From assembly GCA_029204225.1 (NCBI GenBank), contig CM055108.1, positions 10,514,293 to 10,578,292 of the forward strand: a stretch of DNA of 64,000 nt, read 5' to 3'. Both the position numbers and the translations under genes were made by a program. The notes beneath the pieces were generated by a model, which saw only the letters and a program-made list of their open reading frames with translations, had not been told where the DNA came from and made no database searches. Each line of letters starts with the position of its first letter. The stretch's first letter is position 1. Positions 48,979 through 60,221 of the stretch are shown in pieces. The stretch comes from Diphasiastrum complanatum (taxonomy: Eukaryota > Streptophyta > Lycopodiopsida > Lycopodiales > Lycopodiaceae).

Positions 48979-51499
48979 CGTTTGTCGTTTGCAGGTTGAA
49001 AACCAGTTGAAGGAAGTGTTATCCCAGTTTTTGTAACTTACTTACAGATGTATTGAATCTGAAAGTTCGATGTAGAGATTTAGAAAAGCAAAAGAAACGT
49101 GCTTTGTAGCATATCTACCAAACTGAGAAAAAAAATTACAGATCTACACTGGCTTTTAACTACACAAAAAGATGACAAATACTACCATAGTAGATTGTAT
49201 CATCGTTTTTACCGTAGAGAAGCTTGTTTAAATGTGATTTATAGGTGCTTTACATGAAAAAAATTTGTTTCACACACCAAAGCAAGTTTTCATCCTTTGT
49301 TAGCATTACATCTTCATGAAGGGAAAAACCAAATCATGAAATCTACATCCTTTGCTTTTGATGCAAGAAACTAATAACAGATTAGAGTTATATTCCAGTT
49401 TCTTGACCCGGAAGTTAGTTTAGCAGTTTCTGGTTTCAAACAAAAGACAAGCTTAGGTAAAAGCAAGATCATGCACATTTTACAAAATCAAAATATCAAT
49501 TCATTGCACAAAATAATTTGCCACACTTTCCGAACTTATATTTTCAGCTTTTTATTCTCATCTAACGTCGCAAATGCCTTAACAAAATCTTCAACTTTCA
49601 AGATTTTCATATTATGACATGCCAAAAATAAATAAATATGTAACACCTCACCTATATTCCGTATAACATAATTATGGTTATTACCAAATCCCATAACTCG
49701 TAACCAAAACATAAACTACTAAAAATTACAAATCTTATCAATTTCTTAAAACATTAATTCACATATTTCAAAATCATTATATACACTAATAACACAAAAT
49801 AACTTATCTAGGCTCTTCAACAACTCATGGGCCAAAATGCTCAAAATATGTTTTTAACAAGACTAAAATTAGAAACAGTCATATAATAAATTTGTCCTTT
49901 TTAATTAAGATTTTAATTGATTCAAACTTTGGGCCATTGTTTGAAAAAGCCAACAAATACAAGAATGGAATCAACATCTTTTTCTAAAAAACAACTTTGT
50001 ACAAAACTTATAATAAATTGACTTTTAAAATAAATAACAAATATTATAGATCTCATCTAACATTCAAATGTCTGTTGAAAACTTACAACAAACTACTATC
50101 CAAATTTTGAAACTTACAACAAACTACTATCATAATCAAATTTGTTCCTAATCAAATTTGGTAACTTCCATTAATCATGTTCTAAAATCTGTCATCCTAT
50201 AGGATAAGGGTCGAAACCCTTTGTTCTTTTTCGATGATCGGCAAGATTTAAATAAAAGTGATTTGATGATTGGAGTTCAGTTTTGTACTATGAAGTTGGC
50301 CCATTTGTGACAATTCTTGAGAACTTCGCATAGTATCGATTTGCTCAATAGTTACATGAGTAATTCCAAAAATTGATTTTTGGATAAATTGGATCATGAA
50401 GTGGATGATTTTCTTGGAGGAAAAAACCTATGGTATGGGACACATGCAATTCCAAAGGTTGACCTTAGTGCGACTATAAATAAAAAATGATGCCAAATAC
50501 TATTGGTCACAAGAGGGTGTTTTGTCAAAAATTTGAGGTATTGGTCATGACCCCTTATGAATATTTCAAATTTACAAAATCGCAAACCGTACAGGCTATT
50601 TCTTTATTCTAAGAATATGTTAGTGAATTTTGCAACATCAATTAACCTGATTTCAGGTGATTTCTTGAATGGTAATTGTTATTACCCGACGACCTTGGAC
50701 GATGTCACATCAATGGATAATAAGATTGTTTTCTAATAAGTAGCTTTCCTTCCTTGATTAATCACTAAATCTTTTTCTGATTACGGGTCAATTCTCTATA
50801 ATGATAACAAAGAAAATGTTTGGATAAGCCAATTAGAGAAATGTGTTGGGACATTAACTGCATTTGGTTAGTTGATGCAACACATTTCTTGAGTTTCAAG
50901 ATTTTACGAAGTTCTTCTTTGAAACTTCTCCTATGCCATATCTAGATTGATATGCATCCCTTTCAAGGTGCATATCTAGATTGATGCACCCCTTTCAAGG
51001 TTATCTAGCAAAAACATCTATTGCATAGATTCCAGGTGGAATCCGTAATATGAATTAATGAAGGACCTATTTTTAGAATCAGGATTTATTGGATATTTTA
51101 ATATTACAAGATTCTTATAAGGATAGTATATCCAGTTATAATATGTGAGGGAAGCAAAATTAGAAAACACTCTTAGCAAAAGTTGCTGATTACAAGTCCG
51201 ATTGATTTGTATCGGAACTAGAGAGTTCTATTTCAAAGAAAATGGTTTGTTGAACTAAGTTCCTTGCGAGTTGAGATCAGCTTGATCTTAGTGTGAACTA
51301 GAATCTGTAAGCTGATAGAAATTATGAGATTGACTCTAAAAATATATTCTTTTGAGATAAATCTCCGGTTGAGTTTTTGGTTACGAAATAGCACTCTTTG
51401 AGAAATATTCTCTCTTAGAGTTAACTGAGTTACATGATTCTCAGTTGAAAAAGTTTTGTGTACAAATTATGTAAAATCTGTAGAGACATGCTATGTAGT
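48979..51499. other. AT-rich non-coding DNA
   Basis: No gene seen in 2.5 kb. Small local duplications: AACTTACAACAAACTACTATC twice (50078-50131) and a CATATCTAGATTGAT.GCA..CCTTTCAAGG pair (50938-51001). Confidence 0.55.
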
Positions 51500-52383
51500 G
51501 AATCTTGTGAGATCATAAATTCTTGTATACAAGCTATTAATCATGTGGATCTACTTGTTGAATTTCACACGTGTGGATTGTCCACTACATGTACTTGTGA
51601 TCTCCTAAGGTGTGTAGATGCACCAAGATCAAGACTAGATTGAGATTCAAGACCTATCTTTGATTCTATGGCAAAAACACACTACTACATGCATTCAATC
51701 ACTTCCAACTCTCACTCACACGTGTGGGAAGTGTTTCAAAAGTATTCCAAGTAAAAACAAGCTGCTCTCCTCGGGTAGAGAGAGAAAAACTATCATGAGC
51801 TCTCAGGTAGAGAGAGAAAGCTAGAAATTCAATGACACTCAAAATCCACTCAATTTCAAAATTAAATTAGATCCAAAATGAGGAGTACAATGATACTAGT
51901 AGATTCATGAGCTACCACTATGCTTAACTATGATTGGATCACACTGTGCCACCTCTTAATCCTATTGGACCAATGATCCATGCACCTCTGAATTCTATTG
52001 GACTATATTCAAGCACACCTCAAATTCCTATTGGACCACACATGGTTCCACCTCTAAAACCTATTGGACCTCTTAAACTTCATCAAACAAAAGCATTACA
52101 CATGTCTACACTCTAATTGGCACAAGTTTGGCCTCCTACTCTATTTTGGCTCAATACTGGCATTACAAGTGGAAATGGATAATTTGCCATCTATGCCAAA
52201 TTTGACTCTATCAACATTCTACACCTAAATGCTTGACTATGAGATTCTATGAGACCCCTATATCAAACATTTTGATTTACTTTACAATTCTCCACACGTG
52301 GGAACATCCTCCACACATATGAGATTCACTCACAAACTTCTATCATAGAAAATACCAAGCTAGACTTTTGCCAATTTCTCACA
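51500..52383 (-). mobile_element. Copia 3' LTR of minus-strand derivative
   Basis: On the minus strand it starts TGTGAGAAATTGGCAAAAGT right after GAGGAGGAG. It carries CACACGTGTGG motifs (51567, 51717) and CACACGTGGG (52293). It is related to 34412-35300 by start sequence and repeats. The lower-coordinate end is approximate. Confidence 0.7.
51935..52085 (-). repeat. Four degenerate units of about 35 bp in LTR
   Basis: CCACCTCT.AA.CCTATTGGACC-type units recur four times. The counterpart in the plus-strand LTR is GGGTCCAAT at 34748-34870. Confidence 0.75.
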
Positions 52384-52509
52384 CTCCTCCTCAAAAAATA
52401 GCTTGGAAAGGTATTAGATCACTTCAGAAGTTTGTAAATCTTTTTGAGTGGATCCTTTGGTATGCATAAGAAGTGAAAATCAGCCAAGGGATCCATCATA
52501 GCAGCACCC

Positions 52510-54016
52510 TCACCATATCCATGATAAGATCTCTTTTGTAGAGATCTCTTGCCAATGCCTTTGAAGAGTGCTCCACCAATATGCCACTATGATCATGGGC
52601 TTCCTCCATGCTTGATGATGATCTTTGCTTTGAAAGTTCCACTTGCATGATGGATGCACCATAAATAGAGAAATCTGAGGCTTCCAAGCCTCATAAGGAT
52701 CATGGAGATCAAGATCATAAGATGTGAAACAATGATGATTATCAAGATTATGCTTTCTAGCTTGACTAGTCCACATACAATGAACTATATCCATGATGGA
52801 TCTAATCTTGATATCAAAGACTATCTTGATCTTTTTTAGGCTACTTACTCTCTCAAGGATGTAAGTGTCCACTTTGGATGCTTCACTTAATCTCAAGAGG
52901 AGTTTACAATTTGCCTCAAAACATGTGAAAACATGATTTTCAAAAAAGTGAGTACCAAGCTCAATCTTGTTCTTACTAGAACCAAGAGCATACTTTTGAC
53001 AATACAATATCTTGCTTTCAAAAAGTATTGGAAACACATCTAAGTCAATAATGACAAGAAACATGTCCATACCATAAGCATCATACAAAACTAGTATAGC
53101 TTTTCTTGAACTTTGAGATCCAAAAAATTCAATGAAGCAAGATAGCATTTCAAGCAAAGGAAGAGAAGCATATATGAATGTGTTGTAGTAGATACAACAT
53201 GAAAGATGCCCCTCTTTGCCATGTAAGGTGAGCCTTAAAGACTCGGCCATGCATCTTGAAGATCTTCTTGAAGTCATATGAAGAAGAAACTCCTCCTCAC
53301 ACATTGGCCCCATCATAACTTGAATACCTTCAAAAAAGATAACTTGTGATGCTTCTTGAGAAGCCTTGATCTCGGCCACTTCCAAGATTGAATCTTCATG
53401 CAATATGACATCTCTATTCACAATCACTTTTGAAATAGAGAGTGTAAAGACACTAAAGGCCTCCTTGATGGATGAGTATCCAATCATGATCCATGAGCTT
53501 GGATCATCCTTCCTTCTTGTTTCCAAGGGAATATGTGCAAAGCAAGCACTACCAAGTTCACTAAGGTGATCAACCTTAGGCTTCATCTTGAATAAAACTT
53601 CATATGGTGCTATTCCTTCAAGAGCTCCAATACTCCTCAAAGCTTTGATCTTCAATGAGAATTTCTTTTCAACATATGCTTTGAATAATAAGGAATAATC
53701 ATACACCATAATACTTGTAGAGAGAAGATATGTGCATCTTGTGTGATCATCCTCCTTTGAAATATTGGACATATAAGAAACATCAAGAGAGTTTGCACTC
53801 TCACTTGGATCCAATTTGTAGATGCCTTCAAATCTTGATCCATATGCAAGGATCTCGCCATCCTTCTTAATCACACAATTGTCAATATTGAAATTGACAT
53901 CAAAGCCACTATCAAGAAGTTGGCCAACACTTAAGCACTTGATCTTCTTCTTCTTGAGATTTGAAGTAGAAGCATGAGAGGTATCCTCCTCCTCTCCATC
54001 TTGGTCTTTAGCTTAC
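52510..54016 (-). CDS. Open frame of non-autonomous copia derivative
   Basis: An uninterrupted frame of about 500 codons from 54016 down to 52510; the first ATG is at 53874, but similarity starts earlier. Gag tail KKKKIKC is joined in frame to LSVGQLLDSGFDVNFNIDNC, which deletes the rest of the zinc knuckle and the whole protease. The HHCC region and integrase core are also gone: VEKKFSLKIKALRS jumps to GIAPYEVLFKMKPKVDHLSE, losing the second Asp and the Glu. After SKVIVNRDVILHED a 350-residue tail replaces RT and RNase H (FESKILYCQKYALGSSKNKI, ENHVFTCFEANCKLLLRLSE, EAWKPQISLFMVHP). The tail is shared with 33440-34312, about 77% identical by hand over 70 residues. Function unknown. Confidence 0.72.
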
Positions 54017-55059
54017 CTCGACCTGTAAGTTAATTATGATTATGAGGAGTTTGGGTCCCTCATGTGCATATGGTCGGAGGCCTAAACTCATGATGGTGGC
54101 TTTTTATGGGTCTATCAGTGAGTCATAGGGGAATTAGATGATGTGGCTTAGATATGCAACATAGGTGTCCAATGAGGTGTCACAATGCACTACTAGTGGT
54201 GCATGGGTCTTGGAGGGTATAAGTATACCCATTGGGCTCTCACTAGTATATACTTGATTGAGATGCTAGTAGCTATATGCTACTAGTATGACTCCTCTAT
54301 CCCTTGTGAGAGAGTGATCCAAAGCTTTGGGACTAGATCTGTAAGATCTAGGTTTGGTTGGGTTGGTTTGTCCACCATGTGATTCTCTCGTATTGCTTTG
54401 TTGCGGCTTGCTTGGCTAGTGTATCCTTGGGTAGGGACCTTATAGGCCTTGTATCACTTGATTGTCATTAATTGCATTATCAACATTTTGGACTGAGAAA
54501 ATGAGCAAAGAAGGAAGATCACAACCAGCAGGTGTATATCTACAACTTTTATCTTTCGTTTCGACCAAAATGAGGATATGAAGATATTGCTTTTATAAAT
54601 TTTCAATAATGAAGATGTTTTTAGAGGGAAAACGTTTTTGAAGCATATAGAAATGATCAATCTATGCTCACTGATTGTTTTCCCTTAGTCAATCAATTTT
54701 TGATAAATCTTTAAAAGCTTTAGATTGGATTGAAAACATGCGATTTAAAATGAATCCAAAGTGACTACAAGAAGAAGCTCATTGTATGAGCTAGTGGCAT
54801 CTTGTTTCCACAAACCTGACAAAATTGTGATAGCCATTGAAGGCCTAAGTTGATCCTTTGAAGGAACATGGTACCTCTAGGATGGCTATGAAGTGCTGAA
54901 GTAATGACACATACAGCTTCTTGTAGAAAGGCAAGAATACAAACGGTTTGAACAATCGTCTATTCATACTTATGCCCGACATGTCTATTCCTTCCAAACT
55001 TCATTGACGTGGCAACCTCAACACATAGCTTTGTCTTCTCAAGGCCAAGCAAAAAAAAA
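54017..55059. other. Non-coding spacer
   Basis: No gene. A stop lies just upstream of the derivative's frame at about 54013-54017. The rest holds no recognised repeat. Confidence 0.45.
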
Positions 55060-55664
55060 ACCACTTGGCTTTTGTTCATTTTTCACTCATGTTTTTTCTT
55101 TTGAACATTCTCATTTGTGTGATGGATTTGAAGTTAAACTCCTCAATGAAACCAGGTGGGGCTTTTCACACTTGACTTTTGAACTATTTCAACTTCATAT
55201 ATGCTATAATAAATTATAAAATGCAGTCAAACATTTAATGATATCTATTTTTGAGCAAGAATCCAAATTCCATTCTTATCTTTTCCCAACTTCCTCACAC
55301 GCTCAGATTGAACTTTGCAGCTCCAGCCTGGAATAAATTCTCCAATATACGCTTCATCTTTTGAACTGCTGACTTTTTCAACCATTGAATTTATGAAAGG
55401 TAGCACGCTCTCATTGATCGTTGATTATTGCTTGGTCCAGAGCCCAGACTCCAAGCTCGCCTATATAAACCATGACTCTCTCCCATTATCCGAAACCCGT
55501 CCGTCCATCATTCACCTCTCTACTCCAATTTCCGACGGACGATAGATAATTCTATCCCATCACAAACCCATCCATATATCCAGAAAACAGCAAGAAACGT
55601 TTCTGATTGTCAGCGAGTTAAGCTATAGCTCAACCGATACAGAAGATCTTGGTGAATTGCAGAT
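55060..55664 (+). promoter_or_regulatory. Lipase promoter and 5' leader
   Basis: TATA box CTATATAAAC at 55461-55470, about 195 bp before the ATG. The leader ends TAAGCTATAGCTCAACCGATAC...GCAGAT. The upstream part (55080-55190) is shared with the palindrome arms, and 55197 onward with 25388 onward. Conservation of this block in four places points to gene duplication rather than to proven regulatory function. Confidence 0.8.
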
Positions 55665-57371
55665 ATGGCTGTGCTGGCAAGAATACCTGCACAAGGCCTG
55701 AATGAAAGTAGAGCTACTGCAGTACCTGTCCACTCCCTCATAGCCAACAGCGTGGTCAAATGTACAGGCTTTCATTCCACACAGTACACAAACTTAGCCG
55801 TTGCAGCCACACGAATTAAGAATCCGCAAAATAACAATGGATCTGCCCCTTCCAATTCTTTCGCCCAACCCATAAATTATGAATCACAAAAGGATGGCTA
55901 CCATTATATTTCGAGAAAACGAGGTTCGTGTGTTGTTGTTGCATCCACCGCGATGACGTCCGGACCGGTGATAGATCTGGATTTCGATTTGGCTCAATCT
56001 CTGGAGAGTTTCACATCCTCATCAGTATCAGGAAGATGGAGGGATCTTCAAGGAGCGAATAACTGGGAAGGGCTTCTTGACCCTATAGACCCAGACCTCA
56101 GAGCAGAGCTTATCAAGTACGGCGAATTTGCGCAAGTCTGCTATGATGCCTTCGACTTCGAGAAGCACTCTAAATACTGCGGAAGCTGCAAATACAACAG
56201 AAGGAAGGTGTTGGTGAAGACGGGCTTGCAACGCTCAGCAGATTATGAAGTCACCAAGTATCTTTATTCAACTTCCGAAATTAATCTCCCCAGTTTCTTT
56301 CACCGCAGCGACACAGCCGAAACGTGGAGTCGAGACTCAAATTGGTCGGGCTTTGTTGCAGTATCCACCTCCGCTAGTGAGATTGAAAGGCTCGGGAGGC
56401 GGGACATTGTGGTGGCTTGGAGGGGAACTGCCACAATTCCTGAATGGATACGCAATTTGCAGGACTGGCTGAGCCCCGCGGATTTTGATCCGGGTGAGGC
56501 AGTAGTGTCGCTTGGGAACGTGAAAGTAGAGAGAGGTTTCAGAAGCATCTATACCTCCAAGAAGAAAAGTAGCCGGTACAACAAGGAAAGCGCCCAAGAG
56601 CAGCTTTTGTCGGAGATCAGGAGGCTGATGAAGAAATACGAAGGAGAGGATCTGAGCATCACCGTGACTGGCCATAGCCTAGGTGGCGCCTTGGCTCTTC
56701 TCAGCGCCTATGACATTGCAGAATCGGAGATCAATATCCGAAGATCTCAAGCGTCCACTGTTTCAAGCTCAACAAACTACCTCAGTGACAGATCGACTCT
56801 GCCATATGTTAGAAATGGACTAGACCGAGAAGATGCCTCTGAGACCGTCGTCCCTATCACTGTCTTCACGTTTGCTGGGCCCCGGGTGGGAAACGATCTG
56901 TTCCGTACGAGGTGTGAGGAGCTGGGCATCAAAACTTTGAGGGTGGTTAACGAGAAAGATGTAGTGCCCCACGTACCGGGCGTGGTTCTGAACGAGGACC
57001 TGCATGTCCTTCGTAGATGGATCGACAAGCTACCATGGACATACTCTCATGTGGGCGTGGAACTCGCACTCAACACCCAGAATTCGCCCTACTTGAAGTG
57101 GGGGTTTTTGGACTTCGCTAGTCATCACAACCTCGAAGCCTATCTACACCTTCTAGATGCGTATGTCAGCACGAAGAAAAGCTTTTCCTTCTCCGGGCAC
57201 CGCGATCTCGCTCTTCTCAACAAATTCTCGGAGCTTTTGAAGCCCGAATACATCGTTCCTTCCTACTGGTGGCAGCAAGAAAATAAAGGGCTGCAAAAGA
57301 ACGAAGAAGGGAGATGGGTGCAGTGTGATAGAGAGGAGGAGGACATCCCTATCGTGTACAGGGACGACTAG
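55665..57371 (+). CDS. Plastid-type phospholipase A1/class-3 lipase
   Basis: A 568-residue alpha/beta-hydrolase of the plant DAD1-like phospholipase A1-I group, which cleaves the sn-1 acyl chain of membrane glycerolipids, often in plastids. Residues 1-70 are Ser/Ala/Thr-rich and poor in acids, like a plastid transit peptide. GRWRDLQGANNWEGLLDPID (from about 124) and YCGSCKY are typical of the PLA1-I-gamma type. RRDIVVAWRGTATIPEW is followed by the nucleophile elbow TGHSLGGAL with Ser338. Asp432 (NEKDVVPHVPG) and His462 (YSHVGVEL) complete the likely triad. GPRVGND lies between them. It ends IVYRDD. The whole gene is one exon, GC-richer than its neighbours. ATG 55665 is chosen because the pseudogene copies share it and their leader. 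Expression and substrate are not shown by sequence. Confidence 0.95.
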   Translation: MAVLARIPAQGLNESRATAVPVHSLIANSVVKCTGFHSTQYTNLAVAATRIKNPQNNNGSAPSNSFAQPINYESQKDGYHYISRKRGSCVVVASTAMTSGPVIDLDFDLAQSLESFTSSSVSGRWRDLQGANNWEGLLDPIDPDLRAELIKYGEFAQVCYDAFDFEKHSKYCGSCKYNRRKVLVKTGLQRSADYEVTKYLYSTSEINLPSFFHRSDTAETWSRDSNWSGFVAVSTSASEIERLGRRDIVVAWRGTATIPEWIRNLQDWLSPADFDPGEAVVSLGNVKVERGFRSIYTSKKKSSRYNKESAQEQLLSEIRRLMKKYEGEDLSITVTGHSLGGALALLSAYDIAESEINIRRSQASTVSSSTNYLSDRSTLPYVRNGLDREDASETVVPITVFTFAGPRVGNDLFRTRCEELGIKTLRVVNEKDVVPHVPGVVLNEDLHVLRRWIDKLPWTYSHVGVELALNTQNSPYLKWGFLDFASHHNLEAYLHLLDAYVSTKKSFSFSGHRDLALLNKFSELLKPEYIVPSYWWQQENKGLQKNEEGRWVQCDREEEDIPIVYRDD

Positions 57372-58244
57372 ACCGCACAAAAGCAGGAGCTTCAACTTCC
57401 TTCTTTCTTTCTGCAAAAACCATCCATGCTCATGAAGAAGAAGAAGAATGAACTAACGAAGACGAAACTCAAATCAACTTCTTTTCGTCAGCTTTATGAG
57501 AGTGGAGCAGAGTAGGAAAAGAACGACGTCAAGATCTGAAAGCCTTTCATAACTCTCTTATGAGTCAATGGAGTCCTCTCTAATTGGACAACTTGAAGAA
57601 GGCCAAAAGAAGAGAAGAACAAGGGCACTAGGATTGCATCAAGGCCAACAATCTGCTCGAAGGGTGTGCATAAGTCCCTTTTTCAAAATAGGCTTGTGCA
57701 TTCGTTGGGCCAAGTATGAATCCAGCCAATCAATAAATAGTATTCCATTTTTACTTATGGGACCAGTGTGAAAGAGGGGTTGTCTTTTGCCCAACATTGC
57801 CTTCCCAAGGGTTTTAAGAGAAATGGGCAAGGCATTGGCATGTCATGCAACTCTAAAAATGGAATGTCAAAACCTCCCAACTTAATTGGATGCGACATGG
57901 AACCACAAAAGGACAAGGATTCAAAAGGATGCATAAAGTTGCACATGATTTCATGTATGAGCAGTTCACACAATATATTCTTTAACAACAAAATGCCATT
58001 AGATGAGACCAAATACTCTTCTTCCAACACCAAGGTTTAAGGGCAAGCACATACTAAGGCCTTGCCACTTGAAATGGCCTCATACGAGAGTCTCGTCTTC
58101 ACTACCACAAGAACCAATCTTATCCAACTCAACTACGAGTGGGGGATCTTGATGACACTTATATATGAGCTATTGAATCTTCGATTTTTTAGCCATAACA
58201 TACATATATTGGCTATATGGAAATTGGCCTAGTTTCTCTATATT
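57372..58244 (+). other. Lipase 3' flank and unrecognised DNA
   Basis: 57372-57560 is shared with the ends of the pseudogenes (CATGAAGAAGAAG, CGTCAGCTTTATGAGAG), so it is probably 3' UTR. Possible AATAAA at 57731. Frames between 57560 and 58040 have no recognisable homology. Confidence 0.5.
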
Positions 58245-58569
58245 TCGTCACCAATGTATGTGATCTTTGTTATTTTTGGATTTGGCATCACTTAAAAAGG
58301 TCCTAGTGCAATTATTTACATTGCCACTTAAGCAACTTGCATAATACATGACACAAATCCATACACAAATGAAAGAGGAAAGGACCCCTGCAATAGCATC
58401 ACAAATACACACACTACATTGCTAAAATAAGATGGAGTACATTGAAATAGTGATTACTAATCTATAGCTATTAGACTCCTACTAGTTACCTAACTAGGCT
58501 CAATGTAAACATCAGGATTATAGCAAACAATATTTAGTTGATATATACACATTAGTCATTACTCCTACA
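58245..58569 (-). mobile_element. Partial copia LTR, minus orientation
   Basis: The minus strand starts TGTAGGAGTAATGACTAATG after the purine tract AAGAGGGAGAAT. Aligned with 22735-23054. Confidence 0.7.
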
Positions 58570-58589
58570 ATTCTCCCTCTTAATGATTA

Positions 58590-59130
58590 ATTATCTATTT
58601 CATTTACACCCATAATAAGTAAATGAAAATTTTCAATTTATCCTTGCTAGGCTCTTTCGTGAGTATGCCACGTGCTCATTTTTCAAACAAGTGATGAGCT
58701 CCACTTCTTTAGCTTAAAAATTCTCTAATTTGAAGTGGCAGTGGACCTCGATGTGTTGGGCATGAGCATGAAATACAGTAACTATGTTGTTAGCAATCTA
58801 AATGCAAGTTTGATAATCTGATTCATAAGAAATTGGAGTTGTGTTATCATTATCTTTTTCAATCAATCAGTAACCAATTACATACACATATTGCAATTGC
58901 TAATGTCCTATATTTTGCCATCAGTTGATGAGAGAGCAATGTATGGTTTCCTTTCGGTTTGCTTGGAAAATTATTGATGAACCAAGTCAAAATGCGTAAC
59001 TTATGATGAATTTCCATTCATAAATATCCAGTGTACATCAAATACTATACAACACAGGAAATGTATGGTCTAGTGATGGTAGTATAAATGAGACTTTCAA
59101 CCATCTGTCTATAAAGACTCTCATTTACGG
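58590..59130 (-). pseudogene. Copia RT end-RNase H fragment
   Basis: The minus strand reads LYRQMVESLIYTTITRP (about 59120-59070), KQTERKPYIALSSTDGKI (about 58960-58910), QHIEVHCHF (about 58760-58735) and KEVELITC, all recognisable parts of the copia RNase H region, with several stops. It directly precedes its LTR, as expected for a 3' element end. Confidence 0.8.
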
Positions 59131-59931
59131 TTTTTCTTGTATATGAAGATGAAAGCTTCAAGCGCCCTTCCATTGTAACTCATTAAAATTTATAGTCAAA
59201 CTTTTCATTTTGCATGTATTACTTTGTCACTAATATTACCTTGAAAAAAAAATCATGACAACGCTACAAAGAAAAATTATTAGTTTTTTGTGTGTTCAAA
59301 TTTAGACATACGTGAAAATAAATTTAAAAGTAAAAATAACATTAAATTAAAATTCTAGAAGTATTGGGGTATTTAATTTCTGTTTTTAAAAATTGTTATG
59401 ACTTTATTGTATTTTTTACTGTTAAAATTTAGTTGAACCTTTTAAAATCTCTTACCATAAATTTGTAAAATTTTGTGACTTGCACTCTATTTTTTATATA
59501 TTTTTTAAGCTTATCATTTACAATACTAGTCACTTAGATATTGTGAGGATTTATCGTTCTCCAGGCCAAAATCTTCGAGCAGCGAATTAAAATACTAAAC
59601 TACGGTCTTTGAGCATCTCAATATCTCATTGTGAAATTATCGTGGTTCCGAAATATACCCATTCTTCAGTTGATTATTGTGTGTTATTTTTATCGTTGTT
59701 TTGCAAAAATAAATAATTTAAAAACAAATGTGATGTTTTCTAGCTAAGTTTATTACTTTTTAAAATAAGTGTAAAATACTATTGAAAAAATTAAAATTAA
59801 CGAGTATACACACATTTTTAAGCTAGACAAAATTAGATATCAAGTAAAATAACGTAGTGACCCAAGAAGTAATTCATTTTTTGTATTCTATGAATCAACA
59901 AACATCATACTCTTGGATTATAACAAAAGCG
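59131..59931. other. AT-rich non-coding DNA
   Basis: No gene or clear repeat seen. Confidence 0.5.
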
Positions 59932-60220
59932 CGTTGACACCATTTTCATTGTTGATCTTTCTTATCAACTTCAGATGAAGAATTTTCTAAATGATGAATC
60001 TACATTTAAAAAATTGGAGTTCAATTATTCATGCAAGGTTTTGTAGAATGCACAATTTTTTCTATTTCGGAAATGTTTTTCACTCAAGCTAGAAATTTAC
60101 AACTATGAAAAATTATAAATGTCATATGCTATGTTATTAAATGATCATTGATTCTATTTTGATTTGTTTGATGTGCTATGCTTTGCAGAGACTTTAGTTT
60201 AAACTTTATTGTTTTACAAA
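59932..60220 (-). repeat. Inverted copy of the 15641-15930 repeat
   Basis: The reverse complement aligns across its whole length with 15641-15930. It ends within two bases of the start of the telomere-like array. Confidence 0.8.
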
Positions 60221-60221
60221 T

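Noticed and set aside
55665-57371. Minus-strand frames inside the lipase gene
   Set aside because: Shadows of the GC-rich coding sequence; the plus strand has the full lipase motif set.
57568-58040. Small frames after the lipase on both strands
   Set aside because: No motif, no conservation in the duplicated loci, probably 3' flank and LTR-related DNA.
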